Notes: generated by a model not told the origin, from the letters alone. A stretch of DNA of 64,000 nucleotides from Poa pratensis (GCA_947311845.1 CAMZMU010000041.1:130083840-130147839), one strand, 5' to 3'. Positions 21,881 through 34,287 are shown, counted from the stretch's first letter. Made by a program: numbers and translations.

Positions 21881-22295
21881 ACATTTCTAACCCTACTCAG
21901 ACAGTAATCTCCCGTAGGGGAATCAATCCGAAAACCTGTATTCTCAAACGGTACCTCACCAGCGACCTACTCGATGGCTATTGTATGCCATGCCCTTCCG
22001 ACCTTTTCAATGATGGTTATATTGCGTCTACGCTAGTACTTTCGCAACTGTATTTCTCTACGGTAATTCCATAACTATTTAAAATCAGCTAAGTTCAGCC
22101 GACATTTCTAACCCTACTCAGACAGTAGTCTCCAACAGGTGAATCAAACCGAAAAACTATATCTTAAACGGTACCTCACCAGCGATCTACTCGGTGCCAA
22201 TTATATGACATACCTTCCTGACCTTTTGAACAATGGTTATACCACGTCTACGCCAGTAATTTTGCAACTGTATTTCTCTAGTGTAATTCGATGCT
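21881..22295 (+). repeat. Direct duplication, ~221-bp period
   Basis: ACATTTCTAACCCTACTCAG begins at 21881 and again at 22102. Both copies continue through ACGGTACCTCACCAGCGA and GCAACTGTATTTCTCTA. They are more diverged than the preceding duplication. Confidence 0.75.
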
Positions 22296-22836
22296 TCCGA
22301 CCCAACATCCTAAGTATGTACGACCGTATTATTTTTGCCTCGAGCAATTTGTTAAGCTATTAGAACAGACCAAAAATAGATAGAAAATCCATGTAGGCTC
22401 TTACTATTATTAAGAAACACCCCAATTGTTTTCTAAAATTATAGAATTTTCTAAAATTATAGGATTTTCTGGACGAATAGTAATAATAGTACCGCAGAAT
22501 TTTAGATTAATTCAAAAAATTCATAATTAATTTATTGTACATGGGAAAAATATGTCCAACATAACAAAATATTTTAAAAAATCAATCCTATTTATTTATC
22601 TCGAATTCACGAATGTTCAAAAAAAATAACCATGGTTATTTGGAATAACAAAATTAACCAACTCTTAACCATATTTAAAATGCCAAATCTTTCCCCTAAT
22701 TCACAATGTGGTTAATTTTTTGGAGAATTCAAATGTATATGAATATTTCCCGTACTTCTACAAATTACAGAATATTAAAGTCAACTACATCAATATAATC
22801 ACACGGGCGCGGCGTATCGCGCGCCATCTTACCTAG

Positions 22837-24510
22837 TAGAAGACAACAACCAACCCGCAAAAACAAAAGTAGGAGTAGCATAGAAGATAAAGGAGGCAAC
22901 TCCATTGCGTAGGGGAGGTAGCGCCGCCTGAAGACGCACCTCCGCCAGGCCTAGTGGGTCGGCCAAGTGCAGTTTTTTTCCTATCCCTCTGTTTTTCTTT
23001 TTCTTTTCAAAAATATTGAATTAAATTTTTGTTCAATTTTTTAATATGAACAAATTTCGAATTTGTACAATTTTCGAAAAGAAACAAATTTAAATTTTGA
23101 ACAAATTTTGAAAATTAACAATTTTCGAATGTGAACAAAATTTGAATTTGAACAATTTTTGAAAATGAACAAATTTTAAAATTTAACAAATTTTGAATTT
23201 GAACAATTTTAAGAAATAAATAAATTTTGAATTTAAACAAAATTTGAAAATGAACAAATTTTGAATTTGCACAACTTTTAAAAATTAACAAATTTTGAAT
23301 TTGAACAATTTTCAAAAATGAACAAATTTGGAAAACAAACAATTTTTGAATTTCAACAAATTTTGAATTTGAACAAATTCTGAAAATGAACAAATTTCAA
23401 AAATGAACAAATTTTGAACTTGAAAAAATTTGAATTTTGAACAATTTTTGAAAATGAACAAATTTTGAATTTGAACAATATTTTAAAAATGAAAAAATTT
23501 CCAATTTGAACAAATTTTGAATTTTGAACAATTTTCGAAAATGAACAAAATTTTAATTCGAATTTGAATTTTTTGAAAAAAAATGAAATAAAAAACGAAA
23601 AGAAAAACAAAAGAAAAAGAAAAAATGGAAACATAAAAAAATGTAAAATAAAGAGAGAAGAAAGAAAAAAATGTAAAATGGGTCGGCCCAGCAGCGGCGC
23701 GCTTCAAGTGGCGTGGCCGTCTAGCGCCGTTGCTGGGCGGTATATTGGTTTTGCCTTGCGTAGGGGGGCTGGAAGCCATCTGCGAGGAGGGCCTATGCAG
23801 CGCAGTACGCGGACAGGAGTACGCTCCGCGTACCCCACATCCCTCGCGTGGACGGTAATGGGATTTGGCCCAATTAAGTGATCGGCGTGTACTGTTTCGT
23901 TGACTGTTTGGTTTTCTCATTGTTTTTTTTAGGTATCGAACGCAGGAACGTTTCTTTGACTACTTCGACGCTTCCAATTTCGCGCTATGTCTGTTTACTT
24001 TGAAAAAATATTTTAAATTATTGAGAAAATCAGAACCATATTCGAAGAATTTTTTTAAAGTTGGAACCATTTTTAAATATGGAATCATTTTAAAATATGG
24101 TATTATTTAAATCCGGAAACCATTTTTAAAATTGAACCATTTTAAAGAATAGAACCATTTTTAAATAGAACAATTTTTTAATTTGGAAGCATTTTCAAAA
24201 AGGAACTATTTTTAAATTTGGAACCCTTTTTAAATTCGGGAACCATTTTTAAATATGGAATCATTTTAAATTCGGGAACCATTTTAAAATTCGGAAATGT
24301 TTTCAAAATAGAACCATTTTCAAAATTTGGAAACAATTTAAAAATGGTTCCCTTTTTAAATTTGGAACATTTTTAAATTTGGAACCCTTTTTAAATTTGG
24401 GAACCACTTTTAAATTTCAAAATCGAATATGTTAAAATTTGGAACCCTTTAAAATTCGGGAACCATTTTTTAATATGGAATCATTTTAAATTCGGGAACC
24501 ATTTCTAGTG
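22837..24510. repeat. A/T-rich degenerate repeat arrays around a GC-rich core
   Basis: From about 23020 to 23570, GAACAAATTTTGAATTTGAA and variants recur irregularly. From about 24030 to 24500, a different motif of the form GGAACCATTTTTAAATTCGG does the same. Between them (23680-23880) is a GC-rich block with GGCCCAGCAGCGGCGCGC. I see no gene; open frames are by-products of the repeats. Confidence 0.6.
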
Positions 24511-24538
24511 TTGTCATCTAACACCAAAAAGGGGAGAT

Positions 24539-25749
24539 TGAAAGGACATTTCTTAATCCCTTGTGTTTTGTGTGTTAGGCAACAACACTAGTGATGATTT
24601 AATATGTGAATCAAGTGATGCAGGTTTTAGGTGATTAAAACATATTTGCATCAAATCCAAAAAGTGAGCTGAAAAGAGCTTGTATTGTTGCTGAAGAAAG
24701 ATAATCGGATTATCCGATCAAGTCTGATTCGGATTATCCGATCATCAAGGATGGCTCGAATTCTGCTAAGGACTACAAGCAACCACGTACTGAAGTTTTC
24801 CGGAATATCCGATTCTGGTTGATTCGGATTATCCGATCGTCAAGGGTGGCTCGAATTCTGCTAAGGACTACAAGCAACCAAGTACTGAAGTTTTTCGGAA
24901 TCCGACTCTGGCTGGTTCAGATTATCCGGTGGTATCGGATTATCCGATACTCATTAGAATCGGAATATCCGATTCACCTGTCTCTAACGGATAGAAATCT
25001 AGGAGGGGTACCCCCTTCTTCAAGCTTGGTACCACGACCAGAAATATCTAGCCCACCATTGTTGAAAGCTTGAAACTCCTAGATCTCTCTCCCTACCCAC
25101 TCAAACACCTTGTCCTTCTAGAACTTGGGAGAGTTGACCTAGATCACTTGTTACTCTTGGGTTCATTGGAACCCTAGACGGTCGTTGGTCGTTCTTGTGG
25201 CTTTGGAAGCCTCGGGGACTAGCCGGAAGCCTCCAATTGAGTTGTGGAGTCGTGCCCCGGCCTTGTGATTCTTGTGGCTTTGGGAGCCGTGGGAATTTGG
25301 TGAGAGCCTCCAATTCGGTTGTGGAGTGTGCCTCATCCTTGTAAAGGTTTGTTGCCGACCTCAAGGGCATCATATAGTGACTCGTGGAACACCTCATTGG
25401 AGGATAACACGAGGGAGATACGGTGTGCCATATCAAGGCTATTCGGGGCTCACTTGTGACCCCGCACCGCTCCAACGAAGACGTAGCTTCTATTGGGAAG
25501 TGAACTTCGGGAATCATCTCCGCGTCACCATGTGGTTATCTCTTAACCTTCATTTACTTGTATTGCTAGCTTAACTTGTTTAGAATATCTTGCTAGCTTG
25601 TTTATTGCTCATCATATAGGATTGCTCACCTAGTTGCATATCTAGAGAACTTATATTTGAGCAATTCCTCAATTTGATTAAAAGAAAAAGAAAATTTGTA
25701 GTTGCCTATTCACCCCCCCCCCCTCTAGTCAACCTATTCGATCCTTTCA
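24539..25749 (+). mobile_element. Copia-like LTR (3' LTR with polypurine tract)
   Basis: A polypurine tract AAAAAGGGGAGAT ends at 24538, and the LTR begins TGAAAGGACATTTC at 24539 and ends GATCCTTTCA at 25749, giving TG...CA ends and about 1.2 kb. The internal region to the left is missing beyond about 24510, and no 5-bp target duplication is seen, so this is a truncated element. The LTR contains six copies of a near-palindrome of the form TCGGATTATCCGA between 24704 and 24973, and a 95-bp internal duplication (GGCTCGAATTCTGCTAAGG at 24753 and 24848). The Copia assignment rests on resemblance only. Confidence 0.7.
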
Positions 25750-27327
25750 CTCTGGAATTTCACTTTCCACACCCGGAACATAGCTGGCACCTTATTGAAA
25801 ATAAGATCATTTCTCACCTTCCAGATATTCCAACTAACACAAGCCATGGCTTCCATGAAACAGGGTCCTATAAATGCTTGGTGTGCTAGGATAATGCCGG
25901 GGGGAGATTGGTAGCTGATCATTCCAGTAAATGCCAACCTTGTTCCAACAACTAGTTGCAAAAGGACACTAAAAAAAATTTGATCACGCGTCTCAAGAAT
26001 TTGTCCGGCACAAAGAACACAATGAGAGCCGTCATCCAAATGCCAGTGTTTTCGGAGCATGAGATCCTTGGTGTTCAGCCGATCATGTATCAACAGTGAG
26101 AGGAAAATCCGGAGTTTAGGCAAGCACTAGGAATTCCATATGAGGTTAATGGCTCTATCTTGCGGAGCTTGAGCAAAAATGAAACGGTAGTATTTAGCTG
26201 ATATGTAACTCGAGCTTCCCTAGGCAAAAACCCTCTTATCAGTGTCATTTGGGTCGTGAGAGATGCTGTCCAATAACGGTCTAAGTTGAGCATGTTCCTC
26301 AAAAGCTTGCACTGATAATGGTAAAGCGAACATCGAGCTTAATTCTGTTTCCCTAGCCATAGAAGAAACCGAAATATCCTCACTGAGAGCAAAAGAATAC
26401 AAATGTGGGTGCGTGTCACAAAGCAACTCTCCATGGTTCCAATAATCTTTCTAGAAAAGCGTCAACTCTCCATTTCCAACAGAGGAAGAGGTAATACTGC
26501 GATAGATATTAATCAGGCTGAACACATCTTTCCACCAGAAAGATCCTCTGGGAGATTGCGATTGAGGGGGAGTATCCCCATAAAGAAACCAGGCTAATTT
26601 AACCCAGGGAATGTCAGATTTGCTAAAGAATTTGTGCAGGTGTTTCAGGAGTAGAGCAGTGTTTTGAATTTCCAAATTAATGATTCCCAATCCACCATGC
26701 TTCTTGGGTATGCAGACCATGGACCAAGCTGCAAGCGAGTGAGAAGAGCTTCTACCCTCCTCCTTAGACCAAAGAGCAAGACGACGACCTCTGTCAAAAA
26801 CTTTGATGACTGACTTATGAATTTTCAGAGAGCAAAGGAAGTGCATCGGCAGAGATGTGAGAACCGAATTAACGAAAGTAACTCGACCACCATATTCTAA
26901 GAATCTAGCACTTGCATTCAGCCTCCTTTCCAAATGATCCACAATAGGAGAAAGATCAGCAACATAAGGCCGAGTTGTACCAAGAGGCAGCCCGAGGTAG
27001 GGAAAGGGCATCGTGGCCGTCACACAGCCAAAATTACCAGCCAAATATTCCAATCTGTCCGATGAAATATTAATAGGTATCATGCATGTTTTATTATAAT
27101 TAACTTTCAACCCAGTAGCCCGTGCAAAAGTATGAAGAACTTGCTTGAGTGCTAACAGCTGAGCGGGACAGGCTTGCACAATCAGAAGGGTATCATCAGC
27201 GTATTGGACTATGGGGAAGTCTGAATCAGGAATGGGGAGAGGAGCCACTAGAGATCCTTCCTGGGCAAGCTTGTTAGCCATGGTTTGAAGCAAGTCCGCA
27301 CCTTCCACAAATATAGCTTGCATTTCA
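25750..27327 (-). pseudogene. LINE reverse transcriptase remnant
   Basis: On the minus strand from 27323 an open frame contains the catalytic motif VQYADDTLLIVQ, then GLKVNYNKT, PYLGLPLGTT and the GGLGIINLEIQNTALLLKHL region typical of plant L1-type reverse transcriptases. The frame is broken at about 26450 and again near 26220 and 26120. It then continues into a zinc-binding RVT segment (HWHLDDGSHCVLCAGQILET). The 5' part (endonuclease and early RT) is missing at 27327, and the 3' end is cut by the LTR at 25749/25750. It is non-functional. Confidence 0.85.
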
Positions 27328-29030
27328 CAACAGATGTAGTTGTGTTTTCTATTGCTATTATCGGAACTGAGCTATAAATCGTCTATAAAGCATGAGTTAT
27401 TATCAGATGAGTTATTTGGCTCACAAAGTCACAAGTCATTAGTAAGCTCATCTGTGAATTGGCTGACTCAATGTTGCCTCTCGTATCCATTTGTCTTTTT
27501 CCTCAAAACTGTTAGTTGTATGATTTTCTTATGCTTCTAGGCAGAGCAATTCGTGGATGTGATGAAGTTGACATGTTGCACAATCCATAGGATGACTGAT
27601 CATCCAGATCAGACGTCAAATTTGGTGTCGATATTGAAATTATAGTGATCCCAAGAATTCTCCGTAATTGTTTTAGAATCGATAAGCCAAATGAGATATA
27701 TTTGTAGACCATTTTCTTATCGCAAACATTAGTCGCAACATTCAGCTCCCCACCCTCAGTGTCAAATGGCTCTATGGATTTATATTTTCCTTGGTATTCC
27801 TTGTTATAGATCACTTCTTTATGTTGTTGAGCTGATCATTAGCATCTTGTTCATACAGTGTCTTGTATCGGTATTATGATTTCATTGTGATGATTTTGTT
27901 TTCTTCAGGTGAAGAAAGAGCTGCTGCAGTTGTCTGATGTCACTGAGTTTGTCTCATCGCATCAATTTGATTGGTTGTTCTTGTGTTTATATGTTTTGTG
28001 GGGGGGAAACTTACTGAATGTGTGCTTAGTGTAACCAGGTTTCTAATGTAGTGAGATGCTATTGAATACCTAATCTAGGGAATTCAGCTTCCCATATTAT
28101 CATTTGAAGTCAGATTTCGTTGCATCTTCATTTTTCTTTTCTTTACATGGTTTGTGCTTGACAGCTCTTCTCTTCAGCAATGCCTGTTTAAGCCCCAAGT
28201 TTCACCTAAACTTGTATGTTTGTGTGTGTGCTTCTCGCTGTGGTATGAAAAAATTGTCATCGCTGTTGATCTAATGTGATCATGATCCAACAGTGCTCTA
28301 TTTTTTTTCCCTTGAGGTCAATAGCGGGGAGTTACTATGTACGAGTGTGGTCATTTCAATGTTCACATTTGTGAAACTTGATGCAACTTTAACTGGGAAT
28401 GCTGTGACAGAGTCGAACTTTTTTTTCCTGAGATACAGTCGAACTTTTTCCCTGAGATAGGTCGCTGCTGCTGTCCACTACTTTGTAGTGGTTCAAGTAT
28501 GAGTAAATGCACCACTAGTCCTGTAAATTTTCTAGGTGTGTCATGTGGCTGTAATTCTTTCAACTAGAGGCTTGGGGCGCCTCCTAGCCGATCCTTTGCA
28601 TCCCAATCATTACCCAGTTATTACCTGAGACTGGTAATTTCCCATGAGTTACATTTGCACATAAATTTTCGAAATTGCACATAAATTTTCCAAAGAAAAA
28701 ATCTCCAAATTTTACGGAAAGTATCATAAAATATTTAGAAGTTTTAAAATAAACTGAAAATAATTTTGGATGTAGTCTACAAACATGCAAAATCACAACG
28801 CGAAATTCTTTGTACCGTGGGCTACACAAAAATTATAAATCTTAAAATACAAAGTATTCCTAATTAATGCACGTTTTTAGAATACATCATTGAGAATATC
28901 CATGATTTTTTCACATTTATAAAAAAAATATATGATTTTTAAATTTTGTAAAACACAAGGAGCACTGTAGTTTAGGGAGCAAGAAATCTCTCAATCCAAA
29001 ATCTTATCGAAATTTTGATACTTGCGCTGC
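27328..29030. other. Intergenic, no gene recognised
   Basis: This region has several intron-like features, such as TTCTTCAG before GTGAAGAAAGAGCTGCTGC near 27910, so it may hold decayed exons, but no protein family is recognisable. From 28580 to 28940 is an A/T-rich stretch with GGCTACACAAAAATTATA, a motif shared with the fold-back MITE at 39551-39888. Confidence 0.4.
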
Positions 29031-29117
29031 CGTACGCTGCGGGACAAAATCCGCCGCGTTGGCTCTCTCACCCGGAGGCCGGAGCGCGCAGGCAGACAAG
29101 TGCAACTTGGGCTGTAG

Positions 29118-29390
29118 ACGACGCGGGAGGATCGGAGGCGACGGTGGCGAGACATCACAGCGCACACACATCGCCTGGCGGCTTCTGAACAAGAAGTACA
29201 ACAAGATGTAGAGTCTGCACTACGAGCACAGGGCGAGGGTCGTCGCGCCCTTTATCTCTCTCCGTGGCTGCATGCCGATCGCCGCTACGCTCTTCTACCT
29301 GTGGAGCCAACGGACGACTCCCTGCGCTGCGACTCCCGCGCCGCTGCCCGCCGCCAGGTTCAACCCGTTCGCTCGGCGCGCCACAGGCCG
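29118..29390 (+). other. Candidate 5' exon of the RING-H2 gene
   Basis: A GC-rich stretch stays open for 91 codons in the one frame that joins in phase to the exon at 30774, and ends at a good donor (GGCCG|GTGAGA at 29390/29391). It contains no ATG and a stop lies just upstream at 29115. Either translation starts in an exon not seen, the start is mutated, or this is chance. Typical first exons of this family are Arg-rich, as this one is. Confidence 0.3.
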
Positions 29391-30192
29391 GTGAGATGAC
29401 CATATCACTGTCGCCTCTACCTGTCTCTTCCCCTTGCGATGCGTGCGCCCGACCCTCTGTCGCGCCACAGGCCGGTAGTGATTTTGGGGGTTTGGCGGTG
29501 AACAGCTGCGGTAGAAATTTGGGGTGGAGTGAACACTCCTTTCGGCGTAGGAGATGCGTGTCTGGTGTTTGATGAAATGCTCCACTTGATAATTACGGGT
29601 AGGCAGCAAGAGCATCTAGTGATCAGTTCTGTGCAACCAAAGAAGCCCCGGATTATTACGGGGTTGTCAGCAAGAGCATACAATTATCAGTTTCATGTGC
29701 ATCCAAAGAGGCCCTGGATTTGTGGCGCAACAAATAATGGATTGTAGGTGGTTTCGGTAGAACAATGCTTCCTCGTGGCTGGATGCTGTACGATATTCTG
29801 AAATACGAAAATAGAGATTCCCCTCTTTGAAATAAATAGATAGTGAAATGGAGACAAAGATGCATTCTTGTTTGGTTAATTGCTGCATAATTTCAGAGTA
29901 GTAGTCCAGAAGGGTCCCTTATCGTTACTGGGCTAAACAGTTTGATTGTTTATCGTTTTGACAAGGATTTCATAAAACAAACATTTTGGAAAGGGAAGGG
30001 AAGCTCTGTCCTCGCAGGAAATGAGAGATTTCAGTCACGAGTGGGGTTGCGGATTAACACTAAATTCAAATGCTACTCTTGATTGACGAATTATAATTTA
30101 CGTCATTGTACGATTGGTATGGAGCTACCCAAGAATTTATCTCTGCTGACATGGTCGATTTGTATGGTCAACATTTTCAAGGAAAAATACTA

Positions 30193-30292
30193 CTCCCTCC
30201 GTCCAAAAATAAGTGTCTCAAGTTTTACAAAAAATGTATAGATACATCAATTTTTTGTCAAACTTGAGACACTTATTTTTGGAGGGAGGGAG
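30193..30292. mobile_element. Stowaway MITE (100 bp)
   Basis: CTCCCTCCGTCCAAAAATAA and its complement form long terminal inverted repeats, and the element is flanked by TA on both sides. This is the Stowaway (Tc1/mariner) signature. It lies in an intron or upstream region of the RING-H2 gene. Confidence 0.9.
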
Positions 30293-30773
30293 TATTTGAG
30301 TCTGATTCTTGTTGCAATTCTGGTTATGTTTATGGAAAACAAAATTGTCAGAATAGTAACAAGATTGAAGTGTGCATTTAGGTTTGTTACAGTTTTAGTA
30401 TTTTCGGAGTTGATGTGAGTGTGTCCAGCTATGAGCATGTGACAATTATAGTGCAGCTAACTGCAAAGTGTGCAAACCTGCTTCTGTGAGAAAATTTCAC
30501 TTGTTGTAAAATCTTCTGAAGAAAAGTTCTATGTTAGACCTGAAACTCACAGGTTTCCTTAGACTGCTAACAACATTCTTAGTCATTTTATTACTCTGAA
30601 ATCGCTCACATAGTTTAATGCATTACTAAATGAATATCTGTCAGACAAGATGCAATACAGAAGTGTGTGGAAACATTTTTAGTTTGCGTTAGTGTACCAA
30701 CTTTTGTGAAGTACTGATAGTTACAGTGTAAACTGAATTGTTGATTTCTCATCTGTCAATTTACAAAACACAG

Positions 30774-31513
30774 GGCTATGAAGTTACTTGGGGTAGCCAG
30801 AGAGATTGTGGGGCATCAAGCAAAAGCATAATTGAACCCACAAGGACCATGCTCTTCAGCTTGGGATTGAGCACCAACACATCAAACGACCGACTACCTG
30901 ATGCGGTTCAACAAGCAAAGGAGAGGCTTCATCAAAGACTCCGAAGCATAGACTTGTTTCCAGGAAGAAGGTCCGTGTCAACAACTTAGCTAACAGTATT
31001 GGTTTATTTTATGCACCAAACCTTACTACAATATTCACATTTCTGCATTGGTCTGCAATTTCCACTTGTTGCAGGCAAACAGCACCAGCCGCAGGAACCA
31101 TTCGGACTGGACCTCATCTTTCTTCTGAATCTGCTGCCTGCACATCAAAGAACTGCAGATTGGATGGCCCATCTATTCCCTTCAATTCCAGCGCCTCCTT
31201 GTCAATACACAAAGTTAAACAGAACACCGGAGAACCTTGCAGCGACGCGGTAGGGGTAACGCCACGTCCAAGACCTGCCACCAAACTAGGACAAGAAACC
31301 CTGCAGGGAACAATGGAAGGCGTCGACGTGGAGTCCTCGATGGACTGTTCGATATGCCTGGAAGGATGCCATAGTGCCGCAGAAGGGCTGGTGCAGCTGC
31401 AGTGCAAGCACATCTTCCATTCAGCCTGCCTGGAGCGATGGCTGCAGTCCCGCGCGAATTGTCCTTACTGCAGGGCCAGCGTCGTCTTACCTCTCGAAGA
31501 CCTGGAGTATTAG
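30774..31513 (+). CDS. RING-H2 finger protein, RHY1A-like E3 ligase (partial model)
   Basis: Two exons are supported: 30774-30970 and 31075-31513, joined by a 104-bp GT-AG intron. They encode about 211 residues ending in TAG. The first exon has NDRLPDAVQQAKERLHQRLR, a helical segment resembling the conserved region of plant RHY1A-like E3 ligases. The C-terminus carries a RING-H2 finger, CSICLEGCHSAAEGLVQLQC then KHIFHSACLERW and NCPYCR. The eight zinc ligands fit C-x2-C-x13-C-x-H-x2-H-x2-C-x10-C-x2-C. Such fingers recruit ubiquitin-conjugating enzymes. The protein ends soon after the finger. The exon at 30774 starts in phase 0 after a CACAG acceptor, so at least one upstream exon is required; a candidate is at 29118-29390. 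I am sure of the RING-H2 class and moderately sure of the subfamily. Confidence 0.8.
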
Positions 31514-33441
31514 CGAGGCGCCCGGCTTCAGTGAAGAAAACACTTGGAGTTGTTGTGTTTTCCTTGTATGCACTATGAGGCCTCTTGTTTTCCAGCAGGA
31601 TCAAGTTGTGCTGCAGACGGCTTAGCAAACAGAGCTACCCTCGCTGCATCTCCTAAGTCTGTAACATGATTTTGCTATCCTATGCACATACTGTAACTTT
31701 TGCTCTTATAACAGTGTTACAGCAATCCTTTAAAAGAGCTCGGCCCTCAGTTAGGGGGGCCGTTGTTCCAGGCCTGGGCGCGAGCCCGCTGGAGTTACTC
31801 CGTTCGCTTCTGAGTGCAGGACTAGGCTGTGCTTGCGCTGCGCCGCTGTGCGTTGCTGCTGGATCTTGGTTGGGCTGGGTAGCTTTCCCTGCAGGAGTTC
31901 AGTTTCCGGCAGGGTTGGGCTTCGCTTCGGTACACACGGGAAATGGTCGGTTTTTGAGTGTTTGACTATCAATTCTTCAGGGGGAAAAGGAGTGTTTTGC
32001 TGGTTCCATGCCAATGTAAACCAGCACTTATAATGTTTGTAAAACTATTGAGCACGCAGATCCAAACAAATGTTCAGTCTTGTAGTCGATTTTACAGATA
32101 TGTTTATACAGATTGAAAAGAATGTTCATACTGCTAAAGTTGTCTTGCCTGTCCAGGAGACAGTTGATCATATCAAATCTGACGCTCTGGAGTGGGCGAT
32201 GGCGAGTAGTGCTCAGTCCCGTTACATGAGGCGATGGGTTAAACAAGTTGCTAAATGTTTATCTCTCTTTTTTTCCTGTCTCTTTCCTGGTCGTTATGCG
32301 TGGGAGTTTGTTGTGTGTTCTGGCTTCGATATCCTTTTTGGAATATTTTTGTACATGCAGTTCTCCTGCATGGATCGAAACAAAACTATTCATGCCGTTA
32401 AGTTTGTAAAAAAACTGAGGTAACAGACTTGCCTCATCTCCATGTGTTGGAATAGTTTTATACCTAGTGCAGAAAATAGTATTTATTCACCGAATTTAAA
32501 AAACAAAACTGCTACAGCTTGCATAGATCTCAACACTGGATGATATTTCTCGGGCATCGATTGAAGATAACTCAAAAATTGTTCGGCGGTTGAGAATTAG
32601 CAAAACTTTGAAGATGCTCAAGAGGAACCACATTCGCGGTGCTAGGTTGCTAGCTGGTCCTTTTGTCGAAAACAAAAGGCTGGTCCTCTGTATTTTCGAA
32701 GAATGTAGGATGTCTGCCCAGCGAGCACTGACCTTCAGCACCAGATTTTGCAGTGTAGAGTCTGCTACACCACGGAGCCACGCATACAAGAAGAGAAGAG
32801 CCTCTGCCTTCTGCTACCGGCATTGGATGCTGCCATGGCAGGCTGCTGACGCACGCCCCGCCGTCCATTTCTTAAAGCGGCAGGCAACGGAATCAATGAT
32901 CTCTTGCCGTCAGTTGGTTCTGAAGCTGCATCGCTGTCGACTCGTCCCGCCTCTCCCTGTCTGTCCTAATCATTCTATCAGCGCATGCCAGCCAGCCCGA
33001 TCGTCTGGTTTGCCGCCTGCAGAATGCACTGCAGCACGAAGGTTAAGCAGCACTCCATCATCTGCAGCCCTCGCACGTCCCCCATCATGTTAAACACGCG
33101 CGCCTCTGAAACAATCACCCAGTTAACACTAGACAAAACATCAGCTTTTCAGCAGCACAGATCAGAGCAGATGTTTCTACGGTTCAGCATAGCCTGCTTT
33201 GCTTACTGTCCTCGAGGACTTCTTGGCTTCAACTCCAGTTTTCAGGTTCCAGCAGCAAGTTCAGGTTTCCTACCTCTTTCCAACGAGCGATTTACACACG
33301 ACAGAAGAGGTTCCCACATCGAGAAGCTTTGTTGCGAAAACCGTATGTATTTGCTGGTCTTGCTTGCGAAATTAGCAGCACGCAGGCAGGGAAACAATGA
33401 TTGGCCGCTACTGTCCCAACAATGAGAAGAGGTTCTCTCGC
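31514..33441. other. 3' flank of RING-H2 gene and intergenic DNA
   Basis: The first ~230 bp are probably 3' UTR. The rest holds short open frames on both strands (for example 32070-32423 and 32590-33093) with no recognisable domain. I see no repeat boundaries. Confidence 0.4.
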
Positions 33442-33559
33442 TCAAATCAGTACATTTAGATATTTTGACCAGGAAGAAGTCGGGCTGGGGAAGCCGAGGA
33501 CGAAGCCGGCGGCCGCGCGGTGGTGCTGGTGCTGGTGGTAGCCGGCGAAGGCCGTGGCG

Positions 33560-34287
33560 ATGGGGCCGAGCGGACAGTTCTTGCGGCGCCGGCGCCGACG
33601 GGCCGGCGACGGCCTGGGCGATGGGGCTGAGCGGGCAGTTCTTGCGGCGGCCGGCGCCGACGGGCACGTTGCGGAGCGCGCCGCCGGCGGTCCAGTAGCG
33701 GTGGCAGGGGCCCACGATCCCAAGCGGCAGAGCCCCGGCAACCACCAATCCAGCTCCAGCTTTCCCAGCAGCAGTGACGGCCCCTGCGCAATCGCATCCG
33801 AATAGCTCACCGCCGACACCAGCCCGGCACATCCGGAGCTGAGCACCTCTGCCCTGTGCAGAAAATGGCGGCCGCTGTTGTTGTTGCGCTGAGGCGGCAG
33901 GATGCAGCGGATGGACTCGCTGGCGGTGCAGCGGGATGAATCCATGTCCATGTATTTATCAGGCGGCTCGCTGCTGCAATTTTGTATGTGGGCGGCGTCG
34001 GAGCGGCACGAGCTGACGACGAGCGTGTTCCCGGAGGCGGGCGCGTAGGCGAGAGCGAGGATGAGCGCGCGCGGCGTGACGTTGCGCACGAGCATGCCGA
34101 GCTCGCGCGCGTCCCCGAGCCACGCGGTGCCGTTGGCGTCGCAGCCGAGCTGTATCGTGCAGCCGCTGGAGAAGCCGAATGGGTACGGCAGGGTCATGGC
34201 CCCGCAGCTCCGCTTGCAGCCCCCGTTGCCTCCGCCGGCCGCGGCCGGCACCTGCAGCAACACGGGCACCAGCAGCGGCAGCAGCAA
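33560..34287 (-). pseudogene. WAK-like receptor N-terminus (galacturonan-binding domain), truncated
   Basis: The minus-strand frame begins LLLPLLVPVLLQVPAAAGG, the hydrophobic part of a signal peptide whose ATG is missing. It continues CKRSCGAMTLPYPFGFSSGC, a classic wall-associated-kinase-type extracellular start (Cys-rich, LPYPFGF), then LGMLVRNVTPRALI, ASESIRCILPP and LELDWWLPGLCR. This matches the extracellular half of WAKL14-like proteins. After LPGLCR the expected Cys-rich motif is replaced by frameshifted sequence, including a 61-bp tandem duplication (GATGGGG at 33559 and 33620), which is not a multiple of three. No transmembrane or kinase domain follows. The missing start coincides with the junction to the UGT fragment near 34288-34303. 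Confidence 0.8.

Larger units (their letters stand above)
20704..22836 (+). mobile_element. Second Helitron-like element
   Basis: The 3' end has GC-rich arms GGCGCG (22806-22811) and CGCGCC (22820-22825), then 7 nt, then CTAG at 22833-22836 followed by T. The proposed 5' end TCCACTAGTATATATAAAGG begins at 20704 and resembles the start of the tandem units (TTACTACCTATATTAAGG). Both are soon followed by GTAGCTACAGT-type sequence. The proposed 5' end overlaps the CTAG of unit 6, so this boundary is uncertain. The interior has no helicase ORF and is non-autonomous: a GAACAGT motif array, then A/T-rich DNA with two internal direct duplications. Confidence 0.6.

Noticed and set aside
24539..25749. 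Solo LTR with target duplication
   Set aside because: The polypurine tract precedes it and flanking 5-mers differ (GAGAT and CTCTG), so it is a 3' LTR of a truncated element rather than a clean solo LTR.
32070..33093. Open frames downstream of the RING-H2 gene as exons
   Set aside because: No protein family pattern and no consistent splice sites linking them.
33242..33832. Separate minus-strand gene in the frame overlapping the WAK-like fragment
   Set aside because: The overlap comes from a GC-rich region with a 61-bp tandem duplication; the Pro/Ala/Arg-rich residues are a by-product of frameshifted WAK-like sequence.
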